The notes: generated from the letters alone by a model not told the origin. A stretch of DNA of 10,399 bases from Bacillota bacterium (GCA_023436585.1 JAEZIN010000021.1:1-10399); one strand, 5' to 3'; counted from the first letter of the stretch, positions 5,072-10,373 are shown. Numbers and translations: made by a program.

Positions 5072-5478
5072 TCATACCTCCTGTCGGTAAATCTGACACC
5101 CTGACCAATAGCCCAGGCTGTCGTGTACTCAATCAGACTTGCCATACGCTTCACACTCATCTGCGCGCTACTTTCGCGAATGTTGACGTATTCGCCTTCA
5201 AGGCCGGGCAAAACATCAGCTTCCTGTTTTGTTGCCACTGCATGACCGCTGATCAACAAAACCTTCCATTGTTCCGGTTTTAACCATTTGCCGCACCATT
5301 GAACCTGACGTGCGATATCCGCCAGCATCGCGTGAAATTTTGCGTTCTGATCAAGGTTGCGCTTGTAGTCAATAATGCGGATGGTGACTGGCTTGTCTTT
5401 ATCGAGTGGTGTTGCGAGGATGGCGTTGATTGCGGCTTGCTGTTGTTGCTTAGTTCGGAGGAATATTGTTTGCTTCAC
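5068..5478 (-). CDS. ninB: NinB/Orf-family recombination mediator
   Basis: A 136-residue protein of the NinB (Orf) family, which in lambda binds single-stranded DNA and SSB and replaces RecFOR in loading recombinase. The family core RNLDQNAKFHAMLADIARQV (residues 40-59) and the following W-C-G-K-W and KPEQWK (residues 61-72) are present, as is SAQMSVKRMASLIEY near the end. It is clearly diverged from lambda NinB and about ten residues shorter. The start is GTG at 5478, supported by AGGAG six bases upstream. It heads the recombination part of the nin region. Confidence 0.9.
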   Translation of the reverse strand: MKQTIFLRTKQQQQAAINAILATPLDKDKPVTIRIIDYKRNLDQNAKFHAMLADIARQVQWCGKWLKPEQWKVLLISGHAVATKQEADVLPGLEGEYVNIRESSAQMSVKRMASLIEYTTAWAIGQGVRFTDRRYE

Positions 5479-5489
5479 TGAACACTCCT

Positions 5490-5675
5490 TTATTTTTTAT
5501 GCCTGTAACCCCATTCTTCCAGCAACCTTGCGGCGTACCACCCAAGAAACAAAGGAAAGAACATTACAATGAGATATTCCCCGCCACGGTCAATGTTCGA
5601 AATTGACCAGATTACGATGTAACCAGTGCAGGACAGGAATATTACAAACCCCAAAAAGCTACTTCGTCGACTCAT
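5490..5675 (-). CDS. Small two-helix membrane protein, unknown
   Basis: A 61-residue protein with two hydrophobic segments, about residues 7-26 (LGFVIFLSCTGYIVIWSI) and 34-50 (LIVMFFPLFLGWYAARL), and a basic C-terminus RHKK. I chose the ATG at 5675 because AAGGAG sits five bases before it; an in-frame GTG at 5681 would overlap that ribosome binding site. It is probably inserted in the inner membrane. I do not recognise the family; small membrane genes in this place are common and variable in lambdoid phages. Confidence 0.7.
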   Translation of the reverse strand: MSRRSSFLGFVIFLSCTGYIVIWSISNIDRGGEYLIVMFFPLFLGWYAARLLEEWGYRHKK

Positions 5676-5677
5676 GC

Positions 5678-5986
5678 TCACTCCTTCACTTTGATTCCAG
5701 CGGCGCGGATAGCCTCTACATCGCTTTCGTATTGCGATTCTGCACCTGAGTCATAGCCAATGTGATAATCACCGGGAAGTGGGCCTTTCTTTGGCTTTTG
5801 CAGCTCAATCTCGATAACTGCTCGCGATGCCTGCCATAAAGTCCACCACTCATTTAAGGAGTGACGAATATCCATGCTTGAAAATGCGAAGTACCTATCA
5901 CCATTTCTTGCCTCGGTTATCATCTCGAATGGTAATCTCAATTTTTTGGCAACGTATTCCTCAAACTGCTTTCTTGATTCGTCCAT
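5678..5986 (-). CDS. Unknown phage protein with the W-x-x-WQASR module
   Basis: A 102-residue soluble protein starting MDESRKQFEEYVAKKLRLP. The middle segment HSLNEWWTLWQASRAVIEIEL is a module I remember recurring in many lambdoid accessory proteins, usually joined to different tails. The tail here (GYDSGAESQYESDVEAIRAAGIKVKE) is a second recurring piece, so the gene looks like a mosaic of exchangeable segments. No enzymatic motif is visible. It sits upstream of the membrane gene, and its stop lies three bases before that gene's start. Confidence 0.75.
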   Translation of the reverse strand: MDESRKQFEEYVAKKLRLPFEMITEARNGDRYFAFSSMDIRHSLNEWWTLWQASRAVIEIELQKPKKGPLPGDYHIGYDSGAESQYESDVEAIRAAGIKVKE

Positions 5987-6003
5987 CGATACTTACCCTC
6001 AGT

Positions 6004-6210
6004 TCAACTCACAAAACGCCACGCCATTTTTGCTACGACAACAGGCATAACACCGATAATCCCCCACAGGAAAATGCTACCTAAAAGCATATTCCCCAGG
6101 TCTTTACCTTCGCCTACCAACCGGACAAAACAGCCAGCAACCACAATGAACGTCGCCACCATCCACAGAGCACCGAGAAGCCTCAATGCAGAGAAAATCA
6201 ACTCAACCAC
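6004..6210 (-). CDS. Small membrane protein, unknown
   Basis: A 68-residue GTG-started protein with two strong hydrophobic segments, about residues 5-28 (IFSALRLLGALWMVATFIVV and following) and 40-60 (MLLGSIFLWGIIGVMPVVVA). A short soluble loop, RLVGEGKDLGN, lies between. The start overlaps the end of the 27-residue ORF by 8 bases, and GGGGGAG about 7 bases before GTG is a strong ribosome binding site. Function is not recognised; inner-membrane location is inferred. Confidence 0.7.
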   Translation of the reverse strand: MVELIFSALRLLGALWMVATFIVVAGCFVRLVGEGKDLGNMLLGSIFLWGIIGVMPVVVAKMAWRFVS

Positions 6211-6286
6211 GATTTACTCTCCCCCAAATAAAAAGGCCTGCGATTACCAGCAGGCCTGTTATTAGCTCAGTGACGTAGATGGTCAT
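6203..6286 (-). CDS. 27-residue membrane peptide containing a terminator
   Basis: The frame MTIYVTELITGLLVIAGLF (then IWGRVNRG) begins in an ATGA overlap with the helicase stop. Residues 8-21 are hydrophobic, so it would be a single-helix membrane peptide. The DNA of its middle forms an intrinsic terminator, so the peptide's sequence is partly dictated by that hairpin. The overlaps at both ends support translation, but its product may matter less than the RNA structure. Confidence 0.55.
   Translation of the reverse strand: MTIYVTELITGLLVIAGLFIWGRVNRG
6224..6260 (-). terminator. Intrinsic terminator after the replication genes (tR2-like)
   Basis: On the minus strand AGGCCTGC (6257-6250) and GCAGGCCT (6241-6234) form a perfect 8-bp GC-rich stem with an 8-base loop, followed by TTTTATTT. 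It lies just after the helicase gene, like lambda tR2 after P, so N-modified polymerase would be needed to reach the nin genes and Q. Confidence 0.85.
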
Positions 6287-7659
6287 ACGTCAGCCCCTTG
6301 TGCATATCGTCTGCCACGCGCAGCGGGCGCATTTGATGCTGTGCAAATCTGTCTGGCTTCATCCTGGTCACATGCAACAAAGTGTCCGTTGCAGAACCGC
6401 TGGTAAACCGTACCAAGCGAGCCAAAACGGTTTTTTGTCACAATGATTTCAGCAAATGGTGCGGCGCTACTGTTCTCGTCATATACCGCTTCCCGATAGA
6501 GCATGATGATTGAGTCTGCGTCCTGTTCAATGCTTCCTGAATCACGCAAATCTGCGTTTGTCGGGCGTTTGTTTGGTCGCTTCTCAACAACGCGCGAAAG
6601 CTGACTCAGGGAGATAACAGGCGTTTTCAGGTCTTTCGCCATCGCCTTCAGGCTTCCGGAGATGTGAGCAATTGCGAGGTCGTTGCGGTCTGCTTTCGGC
6701 TTCTCAATCAGGCCAAGATAATCCGCCATGATGAGTGACAGGTTTGGATTTTCCTGTTTGTGCCGTTCTGCGATTGAGCGTATTTCTTCGACCGATAACC
6801 GCGAGGCATCGACTACCCATACATCCAAATCTGCAAGCTGACTCATGCCGTTAGCAACACGCGCCCAGCCTTCGTCATCCATCGATGCAGGATTTCGCAG
6901 CACGCTAACCGACATCCTCCCGGCGTTGGCAATGCTTCGCTCTGCAATCTGCAATGCGCTCATTTCCATCGAGAAAATCAACACTCCGCGCCGGACGTCA
7001 GAACCAGGAATAGCGCGGCTTGCAACGCCTTCGGCAATCTTCAGCGCCAGCTCGGTTTTCCCCATACCAGGACGAGCGGCGATAATCACCAGGTCTTCTG
7101 CGTTCATCCCTCCGGTGATGGCGTCAAGTTCTTCGATTCCGGTCTTCAGGGTATCTGACTCTTCTCCGTTCCTCAGGCGCCTGTCAAGCGTGTCGGTGTA
7201 GTCAGTGATGATTTCCCCTAACCGTACAGGTTTAACCTCGTCACGGGGCTTTCTGATGGCTGAAAGACGCTTTACAAGTTCATCCATCGCCTGACTCGAT
7301 GCGTCGATGGTTCCGCTCTGAATTGGTTCACGCATTTCATCCATGATTTCCAGCACCAGACGGCGGTGATAGTTATCCGCGACCATTCCGGCATATCCCT
7401 TCAGGTTTGCGGCACTCGGGCAGTTTTTGCTGGTCATCAGGATTGACGTGAAATGCTCCTCTCCGCACTCCTCGGCAACCATCAGCGCATCGATTAGGTT
7501 TCTGTTTCTCGCCTGCTTACGGATAACCTCGAAGGCTTTCCGGTAGAGCGGAATTGAAAACGCTTCCGGCTCCAGCGTTGCCAGAACGTCGCTGGCGGTT
7601 GGCGTTAATCCACCAATCAGCAGGCCACCGATAACGCTCGCTTCGATATCCTGTTTCAT
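6283..7659 (-). CDS. Replicative DNA helicase, DnaB family (P22 gp12-like)
   Basis: A 458-residue hexameric 5'-3' helicase for phage replication, of the same length as P22 gp12. Residues about 1-100 form the DnaB N-terminal domain (MKQDIEASVIGGLLIGG). The RecA-like domain has Walker A AARPGMGKT (194-202), FSMEMSALQIAERS (229-242), Walker B LIMADYLGLI (309-318), LSQLSR (351-356), and the arginine-finger region ADLRDSGSIEQDAD (369-382). A phage with its own helicase does not need a lambda P-type loader to recruit host DnaB. The start overlaps the stop of the initiator gene (ATGA). Confidence 0.95.
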   Translation of the reverse strand: MKQDIEASVIGGLLIGGLTPTASDVLATLEPEAFSIPLYRKAFEVIRKQARNRNLIDALMVAEECGEEHFTSILMTSKNCPSAANLKGYAGMVADNYHRRLVLEIMDEMREPIQSGTIDASSQAMDELVKRLSAIRKPRDEVKPVRLGEIITDYTDTLDRRLRNGEESDTLKTGIEELDAITGGMNAEDLVIIAARPGMGKTELALKIAEGVASRAIPGSDVRRGVLIFSMEMSALQIAERSIANAGRMSVSVLRNPASMDDEGWARVANGMSQLADLDVWVVDASRLSVEEIRSIAERHKQENPNLSLIMADYLGLIEKPKADRNDLAIAHISGSLKAMAKDLKTPVISLSQLSRVVEKRPNKRPTNADLRDSGSIEQDADSIIMLYREAVYDENSSAAPFAEIIVTKNRFGSLGTVYQRFCNGHFVACDQDEARQICTASNAPAARGRRYAQGADV

Positions 7660-8477
7660 GCAATCCCCCTGTCTGCAAACTTCCCTTCACGAACTCCCGT
7701 TAACGAATCTTCTCTCAGCAGGTAATCAAAATCAGCCGTCCAGCCCGTGTCGTTGTCTCCGAAGTAAAACGGCTTGGCCTGATGCACAAACGCCCTGACA
7801 TACGCTCTGAAACCGTCCACGTTTGGCGTTTTCAGTTGCGGGATGATTTTCTTCAGGCGGCGTTTGCGTTTCTCGTTGACCGCAACAGCGTGCGGCAGTC
7901 TGTCACCGACTTCTGTGTTGTAGGCGTTCAGGAAGGATTCGTAGTCGATTCGTTCTGCCTTGCGACGTTCAGGTTTAACCTGCCCATCGCCGCCCCCGTT
8001 AGGGGGTAAGGGGGTATTTGTATTTATTGTCTTTTGTATATTGTCTTTTGTGTTTAGCTGACTTGGCTTATACCCATTAGCCGACTCGGCTAATGTTTTA
8101 TTAGCTGTTTTAGCTAATGTTAAGCTGTCCTGGCTAATCCACTGCGAAACCACCTTGTTCACTCCGATTTTCACGCCATCAGCAATGAGGAATTTACGCT
8201 CAATAAGCTGGCGCTTGGCAGCGCAAACATGAGTGTGATGAATACCTGTCATGGCTGCTATCTGCGTGTTTGTGAGTCGATCCATCGGCTTATTGAATCC
8301 GTATGTCTTGCGCATGATAGCGAGCATCACCTTCAACTGCCGGACGGTTAAATCAGCCATCAGCAGACTGTCGGTAATCTCGTTAGCAACGCGCATGAAA
8401 CCATCTTCGGTATCTGCCACGCGATGCTCCACGACCTCCAGTTGAGGCCTGTAATCAGCTAACTTAACGACGCCCAT
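7656..8477 (-). CDS. Replication initiator, O-like (P22 gp18-like)
   Basis: A 273-residue origin-binding protein. Residues about 25-110 form the N-terminal winged-helix domain common to lambda O and P22 gp18, with TNTQIAAMTGIHHTHVCAAK (69-88) as helix-turn-helix. Residues 113-160 are low-complexity and are encoded by the iterons and AT-rich DNA of the origin. The C-terminal domain (ESFLNAYNTEVGDRLPHAVA to FDYLLRE) would contact the helicase. The ATG has AGGAG upstream and lies 14 bases inside the end of the 53-residue ORF. It is followed directly by its partner helicase. Confidence 0.92.
   Translation of the reverse strand: MGVVKLADYRPQLEVVEHRVADTEDGFMRVANEITDSLLMADLTVRQLKVMLAIMRKTYGFNKPMDRLTNTQIAAMTGIHHTHVCAAKRQLIERKFLIADGVKIGVNKVVSQWISQDSLTLAKTANKTLAESANGYKPSQLNTKDNIQKTINTNTPLPPNGGGDGQVKPERRKAERIDYESFLNAYNTEVGDRLPHAVAVNEKRKRRLKKIIPQLKTPNVDGFRAYVRAFVHQAKPFYFGDNDTGWTADFDYLLREDSLTGVREGKFADRGIA
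8025..8051. repeat. AT-rich 13-mer direct repeats next to the iterons (likely unwinding element)
   Basis: TATTGTCTTTTGT occurs twice, at 8025-8037 and 8039-8051, one base apart, in an AT-rich stretch directly beside the iterons. This is the arrangement of lambdoid origins, where initiator bound to iterons melts a neighbouring AT-rich region. That this is the melted site is inference. Confidence 0.6.
8054..8138. other. Phage replication origin: four 18-bp iterons inside the O-like gene
   Basis: Four related 18-mers lie in a row: 8054-8071 (TTAGCTGACTTGGCTTAT), 8077-8094 (TTAGCCGACTCGGCTAAT), 8101-8118 (TTAGCTGTTTTAGCTAAT) and 8121-8138 (TAAGCTGTCCTGGCTAAT). Each is an imperfect palindrome with TTAGC/GCTAA ends. 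Number, length and position inside the initiator gene match the lambda ori plan, while the sequence is different, so they are the specific binding sites of this initiator. Confidence 0.88.
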
Positions 8478-8625
8478 GTTTCACTCCTGCTTTGGCTAGT
8501 CTGTAAACACCAACAAGGCGCTCTGCGAACGCCCTGTTATTTGCTGCGGCTACCACTAATCCCTCAGGTGAATCAGGGTGTCGAATCTCTTCTTTTTCCT
8601 GGTATTTCTTACGACGTTTTGTCAT
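8464..8625 (-). CDS. 53-residue basic phage protein before the initiator (DUF2740-like)
   Basis: The protein starts MTKRRKKYQEKEEIRHPDSP and ends YRLAKAGVKHGRR; it is highly basic with no membrane segment. CAGGAG lies six bases before the ATG. It ends 14 bases inside the initiator gene, so the two are translationally coupled. I recall this short conserved protein between c1/cII and gene 18 in P22-like phages (possibly DUF2740) but no proven function. Basic charge beside the replication genes would fit nucleic acid binding. Confidence 0.8.
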   Translation of the reverse strand: MTKRRKKYQEKEEIRHPDSPEGLVVAAANNRAFAERLVGVYRLAKAGVKHGRR

Positions 8626-8635
8626 AATTACTCCT

Positions 8636-8702
8636 GTGGATTGATCCAGTCTTTCTACATCAGGCCTCGAAGAATTCGCCGTTCTTCGGGGCTTTTTCTT
8701 TT
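8636..8702 (+). ncRNA. oop: OOP-like antisense RNA with terminator tO
   Basis: On the plus strand GCCTCGAAGAA (8664-8674) and TTCTTCGGGGC (8682-8692) form an 11-bp stem with one G-U pair and are followed by TTTTTCTTTT, a strong intrinsic terminator overlapping the 3' end of cII in antisense. CATAAT at 8623-8628 is a plausible -10 for a start near 8636; the -35 is poor. Position, orientation and size of about 65 bases correspond to lambda OOP (77 bases), which lowers cII mRNA. Confidence 0.75.
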
Positions 8703-8938
8703 GTCAGCATTCTGGCTACTTTCTTAGCCAGTTCCGCCAACTCCTCGTCTTCAACACCCCATTCAAGAACAGCCAGAAGCATTCCCATTTTTGGGATGAA
8801 GCTGTCTTTCCATCGCGAAATTTGCGATTCATTAATCCCTAACGCGTCGGCAACCTTTCGCTGGCCACGTACAGCAATTCGATTCAGGATGTTGCTTGTA
8901 ATTGCATTCGCTTTCTTGCGAGTACTTGTAAGTTGCAT
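8660..8938 (-). CDS. cII: CII-type transcriptional activator (P22 C1-like)
   Basis: A 92-residue activator of lysogeny starting MQLTSTRKKANAITSNILNR. Residues 27-45 (RKVADALGINESQISRWK) are the CII helix-turn-helix, and IPKMGMLLAVLEWGVEDEE follows as in lambda CII and P22 C1; the rest is closer to P22 C1 as I remember it. The upstream in-frame ATG at 8998 is rejected, because the lambda start context CTAAGGAAATACTTACAT precedes the ATG at 8938 and gives the ribosome binding site. CII binds TTGC-N6-TTGY sites at PRE and paQ. OOP-like RNA overlaps its 3' end. Confidence 0.95.
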   Translation of the reverse strand: MQLTSTRKKANAITSNILNRIAVRGQRKVADALGINESQISRWKDSFIPKMGMLLAVLEWGVEDEELAELAKKVARMLTKEKAPKNGEFFEA

Positions 8939-8948
8939 ATGTAAGTAT
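8916..8948 (+). promoter_or_regulatory. PRE, CII-dependent promoter for repressor establishment
   Basis: TTGC GAGTAC TTGT (8916-8929) fits the CII/C1 site TTGC-N6-TTGY, and AAGTAT (8943-8948) follows after 13 bases, the lambda spacing. Transcription runs rightward here through cro in antisense and into cI. The site lies over the first codons of cII, as in lambda. Confidence 0.85.
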
Positions 8949-8949
8949 T

Positions 8950-9010
8950 TCCTTAGATAACAATCGATTGAAGGTATGCAAATAAATGCATACACCATAG
9001 GTGTGGTTTA
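8950..9010 (-). terminator. tR1 region between cro and cII
   Basis: The region holds two short inverted repeats, GTATGCA/TGCATAC (8974-8980, 8987-8993) and ACACC/GGTGT (8992-8996, 9000-9004), with little T-run. As I remember lambda, the same bases occur there as the rho-dependent terminator tR1 just after nutR. It would limit cII and replication gene transcription until N is made. Confidence 0.7.
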
Positions 9011-9017
9011 ATTTGAT

Positions 9018-9048
9018 GCCCTTTTTCAGGGCTGGGATGTGTAAGAGC
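9018..9048 (-). promoter_or_regulatory. nutR: nutR: boxA and lambda-type boxB
   Basis: On the minus strand boxA GCTCTTACACA (9048-9038) is followed by boxB GCCCTGAAAAAGGGC (9032-9018). The boxB stem and GAAAA loop are those of lambda nutR. N bound to this RNA hairpin with Nus factors would let polymerase read past tR1 and later terminators. The boxB here differs in stem and loop from that of nutL. Confidence 0.9.
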
Positions 9049-9057
9049 TGGAATGTC

Positions 9058-9273
9058 TTAAGCGGCTTTGTGTTCCGGCGGGAACACGTCATCAAGACTG
9101 ACTTTTGCGCCTAACTTGTTTAGGCACTCAACAAGAGCACGGCATGTTTTAAGGTCTGGGAAGCGACGACCAGATTCCCAATGTCCGATAGCTCCCTGTG
9201 TGCATCCAACTGCCTTAGCAAGTGTTGTTTGAGAGATATTCAGTGACTCTCGATATTTTCGTAGGTTGCTCAT
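9058..9273 (-). CDS. cro: Cro repressor
   Basis: A 71-residue HTH protein starting MSNLRKYRESLNISQTTLAK; residues 14-36 form the helix-turn-helix with recognition helix TQGAIGHW (25-32). The ATG at 9273 has GGAGGG eight bases before it and lies just after PR; an upstream longer frame is rejected. It is divergent from cI and is the first gene of the PR operon, so it should turn down cI and, later, early transcription. The recognition helix is nearly that of CI (TQGGIGHW), so both should bind the same operators. The sequence is not lambda, 434 or P22 Cro. Confidence 0.93.
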   Translation of the reverse strand: MSNLRKYRESLNISQTTLAKAVGCTQGAIGHWESGRRFPDLKTCRALVECLNKLGAKVSLDDVFPPEHKAA

Positions 9274-9299
9274 ATGCCCTCCATAGTAACCATGAAACA

Positions 9300-9328
9300 A
9301 TAATACGATATGTACTTTTAGAATGCAA
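9300..9328 (-). promoter_or_regulatory. PR promoter for cro and the early right operon
   Basis: The -35 TTGCAT (9328-9323) and -10 TATTAT (9305-9300) are separated by 17 bases on the minus strand. Operator OR1 overlaps the spacer and -10, so CI bound there blocks transcription. Confidence 0.85.
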
Positions 9329-9375
9329 ACAAAAAATACATCTTGTGCATGGATGGTTTTAGTACAGAGCGTAAT
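9302..9375. promoter_or_regulatory. Right operator region OR with three 15-bp sites
   Basis: Three sites share the pattern A-R-T-A-C-A-N4-G-T-A-Y-T on one or other strand: 9302-9316 (AATACGATATGTACT, over the PR -10), 9335-9349 (AATACATCTTGTGCA) and 9361-9375 (AGTACAGAGCGTAAT, just before cI). Centres are 33 and 26 bases apart. Related sites occur at OL. Binding by CI and Cro is inferred from position. I find no convincing sigma-70 hexamers for PRM. Confidence 0.7.
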
Positions 9376-9390
9376 AATAAGGGTATGAAA

Positions 9391-10044
9391 ATGAAATGGT
9401 ATGAACTGGCTAGATCCAGAATGAAAGAGCTCGGCATAACTCAAGAGAAGTTAGCTGAAGAGCTTGGTATGACGCAGGGTGGAATTGGTCACTGGTTGCG
9501 CGGATCTCGTCATCCATCTCTTGACGAGATTGGTGTGGTGTTTAAATACCTTGGTATTGATAACGTCTCATTCAACCACGACGGTACATTTTCACCTATT
9601 GGCGAATACTCATCTTCCCCCGTTAAACAACAATATGAGTACCCTGTTTTTTCTCATGTTCAGGCCGGGATGTTCTCGCCTGAGCTTAGAACCTTTACCA
9701 AAGGTGATGCGGAGAGATGGGTCAGCACAACCAAAAAAGCCAGTGATTGTGCGTTCTGGCTTGAAGTTGAAGGTAATTCTATGACCGCGCCAACAGGATC
9801 CAAGCCAAGCTTTCCTGACGGGATGTTAATTCTCGTTGACCCTGAGCAGGCTGTTGAGCCAGGTGATTTCTGCATAGCCAGACTTGGTGGTGACGAGTTT
9901 ACCTTCAAGAAACTGATCAGGGATAGCGGTCAGGTGTTCCTACAGCCACTAAACCCGCAATATCCAATGATTCCATGCAATGATAGCTGTTCCGTAGTAG
10001 GGAAAGTTATCGCCAGCCAGTGGCCTGAAGAGACATTTAGTTAA
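9391..10044 (+). CDS. cI: CI-type prophage repressor with S24 peptidase domain
   Basis: A 217-residue repressor that keeps lysogeny. The N-terminal HTH spans residues 16-40 with recognition helix TQGGIGHW (28-35). The C-terminal LexA/CI domain has the self-cleavage site A92-G93 in SHVQAGMF, the catalytic serine S130 in EGNSMTAP and lysine K173 in TFKKL, so RecA-stimulated cleavage and SOS induction are expected. The C-terminal part (QPLNPQYPMIP) is close to P22 C2, while the N-terminal part is a different specificity. I chose the ATG at 9391 because AAGGG is seven bases before it; ATG at 9385 is possible (219 residues). It reads opposite to cro and has its own terminator. Confidence 0.95.
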   Translation: MKWYELARSRMKELGITQEKLAEELGMTQGGIGHWLRGSRHPSLDEIGVVFKYLGIDNVSFNHDGTFSPIGEYSSSPVKQQYEYPVFSHVQAGMFSPELRTFTKGDAERWVSTTKKASDCAFWLEVEGNSMTAPTGSKPSFPDGMLILVDPEQAVEPGDFCIARLGGDEFTFKKLIRDSGQVFLQPLNPQYPMIPCNDSCSVVGKVIASQWPEETFS

Positions 10045-10075
10045 CAGCCTCACAACTCTAAAACACACAACAATA

Positions 10076-10104
10076 ACCCGACCTTAGCGTCGGGTTTTCT
10101 TTTT
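10076..10104 (+). terminator. Intrinsic terminator after cI
   Basis: ACCCGAC (10076-10082) and GTCGGGT (10089-10095) form a perfect 7-bp stem with a 6-base loop followed by TTTTCTTTTT. It ends the repressor transcript; there is no rex pair as in lambda, only about 65 bases before the PL operators. Confidence 0.92.
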
Positions 10105-10123
10105 CCAAAATATAAATCAATAA

Positions 10124-10196
10124 AATACAAAGTGTTATAAAAAACTAACCGCATTTAGAACATTTTGTATTGACTCAATAAAGTACACATCGTACT
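10124..10196. promoter_or_regulatory. Left operator region OL with three 15-bp sites
   Basis: Sites at 10124-10138 (AATACAAAGTGTTAT), 10157-10171 (AGAACATTTTGTATT) and 10182-10196 (AGTACACATCGTACT) share the OR pattern; the last is the best palindrome and lies in the spacer and -10 of PL. Centres are 33 and 25 bases apart. CI bound at OL and OR could loop the DNA across the cI gene, about 0.8 kb. Confidence 0.72.
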
Positions 10197-10198
10197 AT
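10170..10198 (+). promoter_or_regulatory. PL promoter for the early left operon
   Basis: TTGACT (-35, 10170-10175) and TACTAT (-10, 10193-10198) are 17 bases apart. The start should fall near 10205, at CCATCAGCAGGACGC, a stretch that resembles the lambda PL leader. It is covered by operator OL1. Confidence 0.9.
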
Positions 10199-10243
10199 TT
10201 AGCCATCAGCAGGACGCTGGAAGCCAAACGGAACAGATTGGCA

Positions 10244-10278
10244 GGCTCTTTAACTTCGATGGGGCGCTGACAAAGCGC
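10244..10278 (+). promoter_or_regulatory. nutL: nutL: boxA and P22-type boxB
   Basis: boxA GGCTCTTTAAC (10244-10254) is near the E. coli rrn consensus. boxB GCGCTGACAAAGCGC (10264-10278) has a 5-bp stem with GACAA loop; I recognise this exact 15-mer as the P22 boxB used in N-peptide structure work. It should load an N-type antiterminator on PL transcripts. Confidence 0.88.
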
Positions 10279-10301
10279 AAACAGATACCAAACGAGATGG
10301 G

Positions 10302-10373
10302 TTTGGCGGTGATGTGAATTGCAGATGCAACGACAGCAACCAGAAGATCAGCATCTGGCGCATCACCACCAAA
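10302..10373 (+). repeat. Long nested hairpin in the PL leader (possible RNase III site)
   Basis: The outer arms TTTGGCGGTGATG (10302-10314) and CATCACCACCAAA (10361-10373) pair at 12 of 13 positions, and the inner arms CAGATGC (10322-10328) and GCATCTG (10351-10357) pair perfectly inside them. It lies between nutL and the next gene, where lambda has an RNase III-cut hairpin that controls N translation. That it is cut is inference. Confidence 0.75.

Noticed and set aside
6845..7201. 118-residue plus-strand open frame
   Set aside because: It lies opposite the helicase gene, has no ribosome binding site and shows a serine- and arginine-rich antisense composition.
8660..8998. Longer 112-residue version of CII
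   Set aside because: The extension lies in tR1; the lambda start context is at 8938.
9274..9390. A definite PRM promoter for cI maintenance
   Set aside because: Several weak hexamer pairs can be drawn but none has good matches and spacing, so none is annotated.
9058..9444. Longer 128-residue version of Cro
   Set aside because: The extra N-terminus would cross PR and the operators; the start at 9273 has a GGAGGG site and gives a normal 71-residue Cro.
9343..10044. Longer repressor starting at TTG 9343
   Set aside because: It would start inside an operator; AAGGG before 9391 gives a better start.
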